64,000 nucleotides of DNA from Stella humosa (GCF_006738645.1 NZ_AP019700.1:3764001-3828000), one strand, 5' to 3'. Positions 8,601 through 17,878 are shown, counted from the first letter of the stretch. Numbers and translations are program-made. The notes: a model not told the origin generated them from the sequence alone.

Positions 8601-9383
8601 CTAGGAGAAGCTGGCGACGAACTTCGCGCGCTGGGTGGCGGCCGCCATCAGCAGCGACAGGTCGTTGCCGGACAGGATCATGCGCACGCCCATGTCGACA
8701 TACTTCTTCATTGGCTCCTCGACATAGACGCCACCCATGCCGGCCCACTTGCCGTGCTTCTTGCAGGCGGCGATCACCGTCTCGTAGGCGGCGACCACGT
8801 CGGGATGGGTGAGCTGGCCCGACAGGCCCATCTCCATGGTGAGGTCGCTGGTGCCGATCATCAGCACGTCGATGCCGGGGACGGCCGCGATGGCATCGGC
8901 GTTGGCGATGGCCGTCGGCGTCTCCAGCATCACCACCACCAGCATCGCCTTGTTGAAGGCGGCGGCGGCCTCGGCGTTGGAGACGGGGGCGAAGTTGAGC
9001 TGCGGCATGCCGCCCGCGACCGAGCGATGGCCCTGCGGCGGGTAGCGCAGGCGGTCGGCCACGGTGGCGGCCTCCTCGCCCGTGTCGACATGGGGGATGA
9101 CGATGCCCATGGCGCCACCGTCCAGCACGCGGGTCGCCATGTCGTACTGGCCGTTGGGCACCCGCACGATGGGGGCGATGCCGACGCCGTTGGCCGCGAC
9201 CGAGATCTGGACGGCCATGTCGAGCGACATGGCATTGTGCTCCAGGTCGATGAAGAGCCAGTCGAAGCCGGCCGTCTTCATCGCCGGCGCGATATCGACC
9301 GTACGGGCCTGGCGCAGGCCGATTCCGGCCGCGACCTTGCCGGCCTCCAGGCGCTTGCGCGCGGAATTCGCGATCTCGACCAT
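8601..9383 (-). CDS. HpcH/HpaI-family aldolase (2-keto-3-deoxy sugar acid or hydroxy-oxo acid aldolase)
   Basis: Class II metal-dependent aldolase of 260 residues that cleaves 2-keto-4-hydroxy acids to pyruvate or a related keto acid plus an aldehyde. Family marks are FDWLFIDLEHNAM, the metal-binding Glu in VVVMLETPTAIANADAIA, and Asp in DVLMIGTSDLTMEMG. Its length matches HpaI, GarL and RhmA. Start at the ATG 9383, which follows CAGGAGG by about 8 bases. It lies downstream of the polyamine-type ABC operon but a terminator-like hairpin (9487-9513) and 130 bases separate them, so it may have its own promoter. The substrate cannot be assigned. Confidence 0.85.
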   Translation of the reverse strand: MVEIANSARKRLEAGKVAAGIGLRQARTVDIAPAMKTAGFDWLFIDLEHNAMSLDMAVQISVAANGVGIAPIVRVPNGQYDMATRVLDGGAMGIVIPHVDTGEEAATVADRLRYPPQGHRSVAGGMPQLNFAPVSNAEAAAAFNKAMLVVVMLETPTAIANADAIAAVPGIDVLMIGTSDLTMEMGLSGQLTHPDVVAAYETVIAACKKHGKWAGMGGVYVEEPMKKYVDMGVRMILSGNDLSLLMAAATQRAKFVASFS

Positions 9384-9486
9384 GCTGGCATTTCCTCCTG
9401 GTGGGCGGCAGGCCCGGGCGTTGCCGGGCCGCCGAAGATCCATCCGGTATAAGGCGCCGCGGCGCGGCGACCAAGCCCGGCCAGGG

Positions 9487-9513
9487 GGAAAATGCGGGGG
9501 GCGCGTCGCCCCC
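9487..9513 (-). terminator. Rho-independent-type terminator after the ABC permease operon
   Basis: Immediately past the second permease stop, minus-strand reading gives GGGGGCG-ACG-CGCCCCC (7-bp perfect stem) followed by CGCATTTT. The T-run is short, so termination may be partial. Confidence 0.6.
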
Positions 9514-10326
9514 TCAGGTCGCCGGCTTGCGCCGCTGGTCGGCCGACACGAACAGCTCCAGCCCGATCACCCGGTCGAGCAGCAGGATGATGATGATGGT
9601 GAAGCCGATCAGGATGGCCGAGATGGCGGCGATGACGGGGCTGCCGCTGTCCTGGATGGTCGAGAAGATCTTCACCGGCAGGGTCGACAGGTCGGGGCCG
9701 ACGAGGAACAGGCTGACCGTCACCTCGTCGAACGAGATGATGAAGGTGAAGAGGAGTGCGGTCACCAGCCCCGGCCGCAGCAGCGGCAGCGTCACCTTGC
9801 GGAAGGTGTAGAAGGGCGGCGCGCCCAGCGACATCGCCGCCTCCTCCACCGCCAGGTCGTGCTTGCGCATGGCGGCCACGATCGGGCGCCAGGCATAGGG
9901 GATGGTCAGAATGAAATGGGCCAGCAGCAGGCCCAGGAACTCGCCCGTCCAGCCGAACATGCCGACCAGCCCCAGCATGATCACGCCGAGTGCGGCATGC
10001 GGGAAGATCAGCGGCAGCAGGACCAGCGTCTCCAGCGTCGAGCCCAGGGGCAGGCGCCGGCGCGTTACCACCAGCGCGCCCAGGAAGGTGACCAACGTCG
10101 ACAGAATGGCGGCCAGTGCCGCCAGCAGCGTGCTGAGGCCCAGGGTCGCCAGCCAGTCGGCGCTGCCGAAGAATTCCGCATACCAGCGCAGCGACAGCTC
10201 GCCCGGCGGAAAGCCGATATAGCCGGCCTTGGTGAAGGACGACAGGACGACGATCAGGATCGGCGCCGGCAGGAACAGCAGGACGGCGGCGACGACCAGG
10301 CGGTGGGCGGCGATCCAGCCGGTCAT
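9514..10326 (-). CDS. Spermidine/putrescine-type ABC transporter permease (PotC-like)
   Basis: Inner-membrane permease of 270 residues with about six membrane segments. The EAA loop is EEAAMSLGAPPFYTFRKVTLPLLRPGL, and TFIISFDEVTVSLFL is a PotC-type signature. The ATG at 10326 overlaps the stop of the preceding permease by 4 bases (ATGA), so the two subunits are translationally coupled and probably form the heterodimeric channel. Belongs to the ATPase-binding protein-permease-permease operon at 9.5-13.4 kb. Family members import polyamines, Fe3+, 2-aminoethylphosphonate or other small cations; the substrate here is open. Confidence 0.9.
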   Translation of the reverse strand: MTGWIAAHRLVVAAVLLFLPAPILIVVLSSFTKAGYIGFPPGELSLRWYAEFFGSADWLATLGLSTLLAALAAILSTLVTFLGALVVTRRRLPLGSTLETLVLLPLIFPHAALGVIMLGLVGMFGWTGEFLGLLLAHFILTIPYAWRPIVAAMRKHDLAVEEAAMSLGAPPFYTFRKVTLPLLRPGLVTALLFTFIISFDEVTVSLFLVGPDLSTLPVKIFSTIQDSGSPVIAAISAILIGFTIIIILLLDRVIGLELFVSADQRRKPAT

Positions 10327-11156
10327 GCCGCACCCTTCAGGTTGCGCGACACCCGCCGCTCCAGCCATTGCAGCGGCAGCACCACCAGGAAGGCGGTGAC
10401 GGTCAGGATGACGGCCAGGGTGGCCGCCTTGGGGAAGTCGAAGAGCTGGAACATTTCCTGGTAGATCTGGGTGCCCAGCATGCGGTCGCGCAGGCCGCCC
10501 AGCAGCAGGGGCGTGATGATGGCGCCGGTCGACATCAGATAGACCAGCATGACGCCCGAGATGACGCCCGGCAGCGACAGGGGCAGGACGACGCGCCAGA
10601 AGGTCTCCACCGGGCCGGCGCCGAGGCTCATGCTCGCCTCCTCCAGCGCGCGCTCGAGCTGGAGGAAGACCGCGAGGATGGCCAGGATCATGAACGGGCA
10701 GAAGACGTGGACCAGCCCGATGACCACGCCCGAGGTGTTGAACAGCAGCCGCAGCGGCGTGTCGATCACGCCGAGCCAGCCGAGGAAGCCGTTCAGCAGC
10801 CCGCGATTGCCGAGGATGACGATCCAGCCATAGGTGCGCACGACGACGCTAACCAGCCATGGCAGCAGGATCAGCACCAGCAGCCAGTCCTTGCGGCCCG
10901 GATAGCGGGCGATGAAATAGGCGACGGGGTAGCTGATGAAGAGGCTGACCACCGTCGTCAGCGCCGCCACCCACAGTGTGCGGAACAGGACGTCGATATA
11001 GTCCTGGCGCGCGAAGAACTGCCGGTAGAGGTCGAGCCCCGGCCCGTTCGGGCCGGAGAAGGACGACCATACCAGCTCGACCAGCCCGAACAGGAAGAGG
11101 GCCAGCACGCCCAGCAGCGGCAGCAGGAGCAACCCTGCCCATCGACCGAGACGCAT
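10323..11156 (-). CDS. Spermidine/putrescine-type ABC transporter permease (PotB-like)
   Basis: Inner-membrane permease of 277 residues with six predicted helices. The EAA loop reads EEASMSLGAGPVETFWRVVLPLSLPG, and SYPVAYFIARYPGRKDWLLVLILLPWLVS is the typical PotB region near helix 3. It starts 38 bases after the binding-protein gene and overlaps the next permease by 4 bases. Its ribosome site is weak, so expression may depend on coupling to upstream translation. First of two permease subunits of the importer. Confidence 0.9.
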   Translation of the reverse strand: MRLGRWAGLLLLPLLGVLALFLFGLVELVWSSFSGPNGPGLDLYRQFFARQDYIDVLFRTLWVAALTTVVSLFISYPVAYFIARYPGRKDWLLVLILLPWLVSVVVRTYGWIVILGNRGLLNGFLGWLGVIDTPLRLLFNTSGVVIGLVHVFCPFMILAILAVFLQLERALEEASMSLGAGPVETFWRVVLPLSLPGVISGVMLVYLMSTGAIITPLLLGGLRDRMLGTQIYQEMFQLFDFPKAATLAVILTVTAFLVVLPLQWLERRVSRNLKGAA

Positions 11157-11194
11157 CTAGACCGTGCCCCCCACCCGTCCCGAACCGTCCGCGA

Positions 11195-12244
11195 TCAGCG
11201 CGACAGCAACTGCTCGACCTGCGCCACCCGCTCCTTGTGGGTCTGCGCGATCACGTCCCAGTCGGGCTGGTACAGGCGCCCCAACAGGGCCGGCAGCTTC
11301 ATGCCGAAATTGGCCTCGTGCTCGGCCGAGATCGGGGTCGTGGTGTTGAGCGGGATGTAGCCCGACAGGTCCAGCATCTTGGCCTGCTGGGTCGTCTCCA
11401 GCGACGCCTTCAGGAAGGCCTTGTAGGCTTCCGGATGCTTGGCGCCTTTGGGCACCACCAGGATGTAGGGGATGGCGAGGCTGCCTTCCTTGGGCAGGAT
11501 GAACTCGATGTTCTTCACGCCCGACTGCTTCAGGCCCCAGACTCGGGTGACGTAGTAGGGCGCGGCCGCCACCTCGCCACGGGTCAGCAGCGTGTTGAGG
11601 TGGGCCATCGAGTTGTAGACGTTGAGCGCATTGGCCCCCAGCGCCTTCAGCAGCGGCAGGCCCGGCTCGATGTTCTTCTCGTCGCCGCCATTGATCTTGG
11701 CGAAGATCACGAGGTCATAGGTCGAGGCATAGATCGGCCGCGTGACCGACAGCTTGCCCTTCCACTTCGGATTGGCCAGGTCGTTCCAGGACTGGAAATC
11801 CGACACCTTGGCCAGGTCGGTGTTCACGGCAATGCCGTAATACTGGAAGTAGGCCGGGATGCCGATGACGCGGCCGTCGGCCGCCTTCATCTTGTAGCTC
11901 TCCGGCACGTTCTTCAGGTCGGGGAACTCAGCCGGGTCGAACGTCTCCAGCAGGCCGTCGCGATGCAGGTTGGCAGCGTTGAAGTAGGTCGCGACCGCCA
12001 TGTTGTACTGCGGATTGGCGCGCTGGGCGCGGATCTGCGGCTCCGGATCGGGCCACTCGTTGATCTTGACCGGGATGCCGGTCGCCTTGGTGAAGGGCTC
12101 GGCCACGCCCGCGCGCCAGGTGGCGCTGGTGCCGCCGCCCCAGGCGCCCATGACGATCTCGCCCTTGCCCTGGGCGGCCACGGGCCCGGCCGACAGCGCC
12201 AGGGCCAAGCCGGCCGCGGCGGTCACGAATGAACGTCGATGCAT
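11195..12244 (-). CDS. Polyamine-type ABC transporter substrate-binding protein (PotD/PotF-like)
   Basis: Periplasmic binding protein of 349 residues. It begins with a twin-arginine-looking signal (MHRRSFVTAAAGLALALSAG, cleavage near VAAQG), then an extracellular solute-binding fold (EIVMGAWGGGTSATWRAGV, GIPAYFQYYGIAVNTD, LANPKWKGKLSVTRPIYAS). The ATG at 12244 follows GGGAG by 6-7 bases. The opening GAWGGG and WKGKL are shared by PotD/PotF relatives that bind polyamines, gamma-aminobutyrate or other small ligands. It sits 21 bases after the ATPase gene. Confidence 0.9.
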   Translation of the reverse strand: MHRRSFVTAAAGLALALSAGPVAAQGKGEIVMGAWGGGTSATWRAGVAEPFTKATGIPVKINEWPDPEPQIRAQRANPQYNMAVATYFNAANLHRDGLLETFDPAEFPDLKNVPESYKMKAADGRVIGIPAYFQYYGIAVNTDLAKVSDFQSWNDLANPKWKGKLSVTRPIYASTYDLVIFAKINGGDEKNIEPGLPLLKALGANALNVYNSMAHLNTLLTRGEVAAAPYYVTRVWGLKQSGVKNIEFILPKEGSLAIPYILVVPKGAKHPEAYKAFLKASLETTQQAKMLDLSGYIPLNTTTPISAEHEANFGMKLPALLGRLYQPDWDVIAQTHKERVAQVEQLLSR

Positions 12245-12265
12245 GGAAATCTCCCTATCCTGCAA

Positions 12266-13372
12266 TCAGTGGGCGGAGGCGGGCAACAGCACCGCGTTCT
12301 CCGGGGTCCAGGTCAAGGACACGCGATGGCCGATGGCGAGCGGCGCGGTGCCCGGGCTGGCGGGGGCGGCCACCTGGAGGCGCGTCTGGCCGGCCTCGAC
12401 GGTGTAGCGGTGGGCCGCCCCGGCATAGACGACCTCCAGCACGCGCGCGTCCATCTGCCAGGGGCTTGCGGCGTCAGCGAAACGGATGTTCTCGGGCCGG
12501 ATCGACAGGCGGACGCCGGCACCGCTGGCCGTGCCCTCGGCCGGCGCCGGCACGTCGCGGCCGAGAGCAGGGATCGCCACGGTGGCAACCGGCCCGCTGG
12601 TCGCCGTGACCCGGCCGGTCAGCAGGTTGGTGTCGCCGACGAAGGTCGCGACGAACTCGGTCGCCGGGCGGTTGTAGACGCGGTCGGCGGTATCGAGCTG
12701 CTCCACCCGCCCGCCATTCATCACGGCGATGCGGTCGGACATGGTGATCGCTTCTTCCTGGTCGTGCGTGACGAAGATGAAGGTCGTGCCGGTGCGCTGC
12801 TGGATCTGCTTCAGCTCAAGCTGCAACTGCCGACGCAATTTCAGGTCGAGCGCGCCCAGCGGCTCGTCCAGCAGCATGACAGCCGGCCGGATGACCAGCG
12901 CGCGGGCCAGCGCCACGCGCTGCCGCTGGCCGCCGGACAGCTCGTGCACCCGCCGCTCGCCATAGCCGGACAGCTCTACCAGGGCCAGCGCCTCGTCGAT
13001 CGAGCGGGCGATCTGGTCGGCCGGCTGGCGCCGCACGCGCAGGCCGAAGGCGATGTTCTCGCCCACCGTCAGGTGCGGGAACAGCGCCAGGTTCTGGAAC
13101 ACCAGGCCGATCGGCCGGCGATAGGGCGGGATGCCCTGGATGGGCTTGCCTTCGATCGCGATGGTGCCGGAGTCGGGATGCTCGAACCCGGCCACCATGC
13201 GCAGGATCGTCGTCTTGCCGCAGCCGGACGGCCCGAGCAGCGTCAGGAACTCTCCCCTGCGCACGGCGAGCGACACCCCATCCACCGCGCGGTGGCGGCC
13301 GAAGGTCTTCACCACCCCGTCTAGGGCCAAAAGCGTATCGAGTTGGGCCAAGGCAGTTCCTGAAACCGGCAT
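12266..13372 (-). CDS. Spermidine/putrescine-type ABC transporter ATPase (PotA-like)
   Basis: ATPase of 368 residues with Walker A LLGPSGCGKTT, signature LSGGQRQR, Walker B VMLLDEPLGALD, switch His in FVTHDQEEA, and a C-terminal TOBE domain (from about residue 270, VRLSIRPENIRFA). It opens the ABC operon at 9.5-13.4 kb and faces an esterase gene across 145 bases. Start is unsettled: ATG 13372 (or GTG 13375) lacks a ribosome site, whereas TTG 13351 sits 6 bases after AGGAA and would shorten the protein by 7 residues. Confidence 0.9.
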   Translation of the reverse strand: MPVSGTALAQLDTLLALDGVVKTFGRHRAVDGVSLAVRRGEFLTLLGPSGCGKTTILRMVAGFEHPDSGTIAIEGKPIQGIPPYRRPIGLVFQNLALFPHLTVGENIAFGLRVRRQPADQIARSIDEALALVELSGYGERRVHELSGGQRQRVALARALVIRPAVMLLDEPLGALDLKLRRQLQLELKQIQQRTGTTFIFVTHDQEEAITMSDRIAVMNGGRVEQLDTADRVYNRPATEFVATFVGDTNLLTGRVTATSGPVATVAIPALGRDVPAPAEGTASGAGVRLSIRPENIRFADAASPWQMDARVLEVVYAGAAHRYTVEAGQTRLQVAAPASPGTAPLAIGHRVSLTWTPENAVLLPASAH

Positions 13373-13517
13373 CACGGAATTTCATTATGACGTGAATGTC
13401 GCTTCCGGCGCCAGACCGTTCCGCCAATTCGTCCGCAGCGCGAGAGGAAGCACGAGGAAGCCGTTGTCGCCCCGCGCCGGGCCGTGCCAGGGTTGCCGTC
13501 CACGCCCCTCCCCAATC

Positions 13518-14456
13518 ATGAGCCCCGCCATGTTCGAGCCCGGAACCGAAGCCTATCTCGCCCGCATCGCCGAAGTCTGCGGCCCGCCGCAGCCGCCGCG
13601 CTCGATCGAGGAACGGCGCGATGCCTTCGACCGGCGCGGCCGGGTGTGGTGGCGGCCGGCGCCCGACACGCTGGACGTCCGCAACTGGCAGATCGGCATG
13701 GGCGGGCACGAGATCCCCGTCCGTCTTTATCGCCGCCGCGACGCGGTGAAACCGCCGGTCGTGCTCTACTTCCACGGCGGCGGCTTCGTGAACGGCTCGA
13801 TCGACAGCCACGACGCGGTCACCTGGGGCCTGGCCGAAGAAACCGGCGCGCTGGTCGTCAGCGTGCAGTATCGCCGCCCGCCCGAGAGCCCCTACCCCGC
13901 CGCCACCGACGATTGCTGGTCGGCCTTCCAGTGGGTGCTGCGCAACGGCGACTGGCTGGATGCCGATGCCGGCCGCATCGCCGTGGCGGGCGACAGCGCC
14001 GGCGGCTGCCTGGCGGCCTCGCTGGCGATCCAGGCGCGCGACCGGCAGGCGCCGCCGCTGCGCCTCCAGGCCCTGCTCTATCCCTGCATCGACACCAATA
14101 CCGACCGCAAGATCTACGAGGGCGCCAAGGACCCGTTCGTCAGCCGCCCCGGCATGCGCTTCTACTGGGAGCAGTACCTGCAGGGCCGGCTCGACACGAC
14201 CGACCCTATCGCCGCCCCGCACCAAGCGCGCAACCTGGTCGGTCTCGCCCCCGCCTACGTCCAGACCGCCGAGCACGACCCGCTGGCCGAGGAAGGCGAG
14301 GAGTATGCCGCCCGGCTGGAGGCCGCCGGCGTGCCGGTGACACTGGACCGGGTGGCGGGCACCATCCACGGCCTGATGCGCGCGCGCTTCGCCAGCGAGG
14401 CGTGCAACGCGGCGTTTGCCCGCGTCTCGGCCGCGCTCCGCAGCGCGCTCACCTGA
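13518..14456 (+). CDS. Alpha/beta hydrolase, hormone-sensitive-lipase-type esterase
   Basis: Cytoplasmic carboxylesterase-like enzyme of 312 residues. The oxyanion motif HGGGF (in LYFHGGGFVNGS), nucleophile elbow GDSAGG, acid in QTAEHDPLAEEGEEYA and catalytic His in GTIHGLM place it in the HSL family (family IV). Two starts are possible, ATG 13518 and ATG 13530, both without a clear ribosome site. It is followed 13 bases later by an SDR gene on the same strand, which suggests ester hydrolysis followed by alcohol oxidation. Divergent from the ABC operon. The natural ester is unknown. Confidence 0.85.
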   Translation: MSPAMFEPGTEAYLARIAEVCGPPQPPRSIEERRDAFDRRGRVWWRPAPDTLDVRNWQIGMGGHEIPVRLYRRRDAVKPPVVLYFHGGGFVNGSIDSHDAVTWGLAEETGALVVSVQYRRPPESPYPAATDDCWSAFQWVLRNGDWLDADAGRIAVAGDSAGGCLAASLAIQARDRQAPPLRLQALLYPCIDTNTDRKIYEGAKDPFVSRPGMRFYWEQYLQGRLDTTDPIAAPHQARNLVGLAPAYVQTAEHDPLAEEGEEYAARLEAAGVPVTLDRVAGTIHGLMRARFASEACNAAFARVSAALRSALT

Positions 14457-14469
14457 AGGGGAGCGGGAC

Positions 14470-15243
14470 ATGATCGCCAAGGGTCGTTTTGCCGAGAAGG
14501 TCGTCGTCGTCACCGGGGCCGCCAGCGGCATCGGCCTGGCGACCGCCGTCCGCTTCGCCGAGGAGGGTGCGCGCGGTGTGATCGCCGTCGACATCGACGG
14601 CGAGCGGCTGACGCGGGTGATCGCCACCACCGGCCTCGCCAACCTGTTGCACCTCTGCGTCGACGTGGCCGCCGACGAATCGCCCGCCACCATCGTCGGC
14701 ATGGCGAACGACCGCTTCGGCCGGCTCGACGTACTGGTGAACAATGCCGGCATCGGCGGCTCCCGCCCGATCGACGAGGTGACGGACGAGGCCATGGACC
14801 GCATGCTGTCGGTCAACCTGCGCAGCATCATGCGACTGACCCGGGCGGCCCTGCCGTTGCTGCCGCGGCCGGGCGGGCGGATCATCAACACGGGCTCGGT
14901 CTTCGGCCTGTCGGGCTTTCCCGGCAGTGCTGTCTATGGCGCGACCAAGGCCGCCGTCATGCAGCTAACCCGGCAGATGGCCTCCGACTATGCCGGCCAG
15001 GGCATCCTGGTGAACGGCGTGGCGCCGGGCTGCATCGACACCGGCATGACAGGAAGGCGCATCCGCGAGGACGCCTGGTACCAGAAGGCGATGATCGAGA
15101 CGACGCCGATGGGCCGTGTCGGCCGGCCGGAGGAAATCGCCTCGGTGGTGGCCTTCCTGGCCTCGGACGACGCCTCCTTCATCGCCGGCGCCATCATCCC
15201 GGTCGATGGCGGCTGGAGCGGAAATCACTTCATGCCGCGATAG
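14470..15243 (+). CDS. Short-chain dehydrogenase/reductase
   Basis: Classical SDR of 257 residues. The cofactor motif is TGAASGIG with Asp at the end of strand 2 (IAVDIDGERL, favouring NAD), then NNAGIGG, and the active site has Ser in NTGSVFG with YGATK (Tyr-x3-Lys). It starts at ATG 14470 after GGGGAGCGGG and runs with the esterase. Its last 14 bases overlap the tail of the convergent DHFR-like gene. Substrate not assignable; the pairing with an esterase suggests a hydroxy product of that enzyme. Confidence 0.85.
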   Translation: MIAKGRFAEKVVVVTGAASGIGLATAVRFAEEGARGVIAVDIDGERLTRVIATTGLANLLHLCVDVAADESPATIVGMANDRFGRLDVLVNNAGIGGSRPIDEVTDEAMDRMLSVNLRSIMRLTRAALPLLPRPGGRIINTGSVFGLSGFPGSAVYGATKAAVMQLTRQMASDYAGQGILVNGVAPGCIDTGMTGRRIREDAWYQKAMIETTPMGRVGRPEEIASVVAFLASDDASFIAGAIIPVDGGWSGNHFMPR

Positions 15244-15820
15244 CCAAATCGCCAGTGCGCCCATAGCGCAGGAGGAGGATGCCGGAACCGAACCGCCGGC
15301 TCTCCTCCAGCGCCAGGGTCGATCGCATTCCATCCGGGAAGAGCCGCGTCCCGTGCCCAAGCACGGTCGGATAGACCATGAGGGTGTAGGCGTCGACGAG
15401 GTTATGCCGCGCCAGCGCATGCACCAGGGCGGCACTGCCATAGACCAGCAGGTCGCCGCCCTCCCCGGCCTTCAGCCCGCGTACCTGGCCGATGACGTCG
15501 CCCGCCAGGATGGTGGTGTTGTGCCAATCGGCCCGGCGCAGGCTGTTCGAGGCCACGAACTTGGGCAGGGCATTGATCCGGTCCGCGAAGCCCACCTCGT
15601 CGCGCACCCGCGGCCATACGGCGGCGAAGGCGCCGTATGTGACACGGCCGAGCAGCAAGGCCTCGCAGGCGAGCAGTTCCTCCAGCTTGAAGCGGTCGCC
15701 CTCGGCCCCGCGACGGAACGGCCCGGTCCAGTCGCCCAGGCCCGACCCTTCCATGCCGACCGGGTCCTGCACGACCCCGTCCAGCGAGACATACTGGGTG
15801 ACGACGATCCTCCGCCCCAT
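15230..15820 (-). CDS. Dihydrofolate reductase-family protein (RibD C-terminal type)
   Basis: Protein of 196 residues with the RibD_C/DHFR fold: RIVVTQYVSLDGVVQDP at the start, ALLLGRVTYGAFA, LVYGSAALVHALARHNLVDAY and PTVLGHGTRLF. Homologues such as YyaP/YwjB are widespread and lack a settled function; RibD itself reduces a riboflavin precursor, but no rib genes are nearby. The tail overlaps the convergent SDR by 14 bases. It probably forms a pair with the DUF1772 gene upstream, 11 bases away. Confidence 0.85.
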   Translation of the reverse strand: MGRRIVVTQYVSLDGVVQDPVGMEGSGLGDWTGPFRRGAEGDRFKLEELLACEALLLGRVTYGAFAAVWPRVRDEVGFADRINALPKFVASNSLRRADWHNTTILAGDVIGQVRGLKAGEGGDLLVYGSAALVHALARHNLVDAYTLMVYPTVLGHGTRLFPDGMRSTLALEESRRFGSGILLLRYGRTGDLAIAA

Positions 15821-15831
15821 GCGATTTCCTT

Positions 15832-16290
15832 TCAGTGGGTCAGCGCCAGCGCAAAGCCGGCGGCAGCCGCCAGCGAGGCCGCCGTGCGCAGGTGGTTCCA
15901 GGCCGTCCAGCGGCCGCGATAGAGCCGCCAGGCTGCCGCCGGGTCCCCCGACCCCAGTCGTGCGAGGCGATCGTTGAGCGGCACGTTGCCGGCGATGGTC
16001 ACCAGGACACAGCCCGCCAGATAGGCAAAGGCCGCTGCCAGGACCGTGGGCGACGGCCGGACGATCGCCGCCAGCAACGACAGCCCGACCGTGCCGAAGA
16101 AAGCCGCGAAGAACAGCGGGTTCAGCACCGTGACGTTGATCGCCTGCATGGCGGCCACCGCCTGGGCGGGCGGCAGGCGGTCAAGCGCGGCCATGACGAA
16201 GGCCGAGAAGGCGAAGAAGATGCCGCCGACCAGACCGCAGCCGACCGCGGCAGCCAGCAGCAAAGCGGTCGCCATTACCTCCCTGGTCAT
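15832..16290 (-). CDS. DUF1772 (anthrone oxygenase-like) membrane protein
   Basis: Small integral membrane protein of 152 residues with four hydrophobic segments (ATALLLAAAVGCGLVGGIFF; VLNPLFFAAFFGTVGLSLLA; VLAAAFAYLAGCVLV; AASLAAAAGFALAL). The sequence NVPLNDRLAR is the DUF1772 hallmark. Fungal relatives oxidise anthrones; bacterial function is unknown. Start at ATG 16290, 6 bases after GGAGG; a second ATG at 16275 is possible. It is divergent from the MocR regulator 97 bases away, which could control it. Confidence 0.8.
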   Translation of the reverse strand: MTREVMATALLLAAAVGCGLVGGIFFAFSAFVMAALDRLPPAQAVAAMQAINVTVLNPLFFAAFFGTVGLSLLAAIVRPSPTVLAAAFAYLAGCVLVTIAGNVPLNDRLARLGSGDPAAAWRLYRGRWTAWNHLRTAASLAAAAGFALALTH

Positions 16291-16387
16291 CGCCAGCCTC
16301 CGTCGCTGTCCGCCATGATCCCACACCATGGCTACCGATCGTTCCCACCACCTTGAAGAGCCAATCGCGGTCGAATATGGGGAGCCA

Positions 16388-17872
16388 ATGGATTCCGGCC
16401 CGCTGCCGACGCACCCGCTCTTCGCGCTCGACCTGGCCGTGCCGGCCCAGGGGTCGCGCGCCCGCCTGCGCGAACTGCATCGCCAGCTTCGCGCCGCCAT
16501 CGTCGCCGGCCGGCTGCAATCCGGCCTGCGCCTGCCATCCAGCCGGGCCTTCGCCGGCCACCTCGCGATCTCGCGCAACACGGCCCTGGCCGTCTACGAC
16601 CTGCTGCTGAGCGAGGGCTTCCTGACCACGCGCCCCGGCGCCGGCACCTTCGTGGCCGGGCAGCCGCGCAGCGGCGTGCCGGTGGCACCGGCAAGCCCGC
16701 CCACCCGGCCCGATCCGCGCATCGCGCTGCGACCGTTCGAGAGCGACTGGGCCTGCCACGGCCCGGCGCCCCTGCCGATCGAGATCGACATGCGCGTCGG
16801 CATCCCCGACCGCAGCCTCTTCCCGTTCGACGCGTGGCGCCGGCTGTCGAACCGGGTGCTGCGCACCTTCTCGCGCGGCGGGCGGGCCGACCTCGACCCG
16901 GCCGGGCCGGCCGTCTTCCGCCGGGCGATCGCGGCCCATGTATCCTTTACCCGGGCGGTCGCCGCAGCACCCGAGGACGTGCTGGCGACGACCGGCGCGC
17001 AGCAGGCCTTCGACCTGATCGCCCGCATCCTGGTCCGACCCGGCGAAACCCTGGTGGCCGTGGAGGATCCGGGCTACCCGCCCGTGCGCGCGGCCTTCGC
17101 CGCCGCCGGTGCCAGGCTGCATCCGGTCCCGGTCGACGACGAGGGGATCGACGTGGCGCGGATACCGGCCGATGCCGCCATCGTCTGCGTGACGCCGTCC
17201 CACCAGTTCCCGACCGGGGTGGCCCTGTCGCTGCGTCGGCGGCACGCCCTGCTGGAGTTCGCCGCCCGCACCGGTGCCGTGGTGGTCGAGGACGACTATG
17301 ATGGTGAGTTCCGCTTCGGCGGCCGCCCGCTCGATGCGCTCCAGACGCTCGATCGGCACCGAAGCGTCTTCTATGTCGGGACCTTCTCGAAGAGCCTGTT
17401 CCTGGCCCTGCGGCTGGGCTTCCTGGTGGCCCCGGCCTGGGCGCGGCCGGCCCTGCTGGCCGCCCGTAGCGCGGCCGACCGGCACGGGGCCACCCTGCCA
17501 CAACTGGTGCTGGCCGATTTCATCGCCGAGGGCCACCTCGCCCGGCATGTCCGGCGCATGAGCCGCAGCTATGGCGAGCGCCGCCGGCTGCTGCTGGCGG
17601 CGCTGGCCCGCCATTGCGGGGGCCGGCTGCGGCCGATCGCATCGGAAGCGGGCCTGCACCTAGCTGCCCGACTGGCGCCGGGGCTCGATGCCCAGGCCGT
17701 GGTGGAGCGTGCGGCCGAGATGGGCGTCGCCATGGATCGGGTCGGCCGCTACGCCATCGGCCCGGTCGCGCAGGATGCCCTGGCCTTCGGCTTCAGCGGC
17801 TGCGCCGCCGATGCGATCGAGCCCGGCATCCAGCGGGTGGCCCGCGCCATCGCGCTGGCCGATGGGCGGTAG
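16388..17872 (+). CDS. MocR/PdxR-type transcriptional regulator (GntR HTH plus aminotransferase domain)
   Basis: Regulator of 494 residues. A winged helix at about residues 25-95 (LRLPSSRAFAGHLAISRNTALAVYDLLLSEGFL) is fused to a fold-type I aminotransferase domain with PLP lysine in YVGTFSKSLF and EDDYDGEFRF. Such proteins bind PLP and sometimes an amine or amino acid as effector, as in PdxR, GabR and TauR. Start at ATG 16388 after GGGGAG; a longer reading from 16328 is possible. It diverges from the DUF1772/DHFR-like pair. No pyridoxine genes are nearby, so the regulated pathway is open. Confidence 0.9.
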   Translation: MDSGPLPTHPLFALDLAVPAQGSRARLRELHRQLRAAIVAGRLQSGLRLPSSRAFAGHLAISRNTALAVYDLLLSEGFLTTRPGAGTFVAGQPRSGVPVAPASPPTRPDPRIALRPFESDWACHGPAPLPIEIDMRVGIPDRSLFPFDAWRRLSNRVLRTFSRGGRADLDPAGPAVFRRAIAAHVSFTRAVAAAPEDVLATTGAQQAFDLIARILVRPGETLVAVEDPGYPPVRAAFAAAGARLHPVPVDDEGIDVARIPADAAIVCVTPSHQFPTGVALSLRRRHALLEFAARTGAVVVEDDYDGEFRFGGRPLDALQTLDRHRSVFYVGTFSKSLFLALRLGFLVAPAWARPALLAARSAADRHGATLPQLVLADFIAEGHLARHVRRMSRSYGERRRLLLAALARHCGGRLRPIASEAGLHLAARLAPGLDAQAVVERAAEMGVAMDRVGRYAIGPVAQDALAFGFSGCAADAIEPGIQRVARAIALADGR

Positions 17873-17878
17873 CGAGGG

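Noticed and set aside
6082-8604. An 840-codon plus-strand frame opposite the bacteriophytochrome
   Set aside because: No recognisable domain; the opposite strand carries a complete phytochrome kinase with all motifs.
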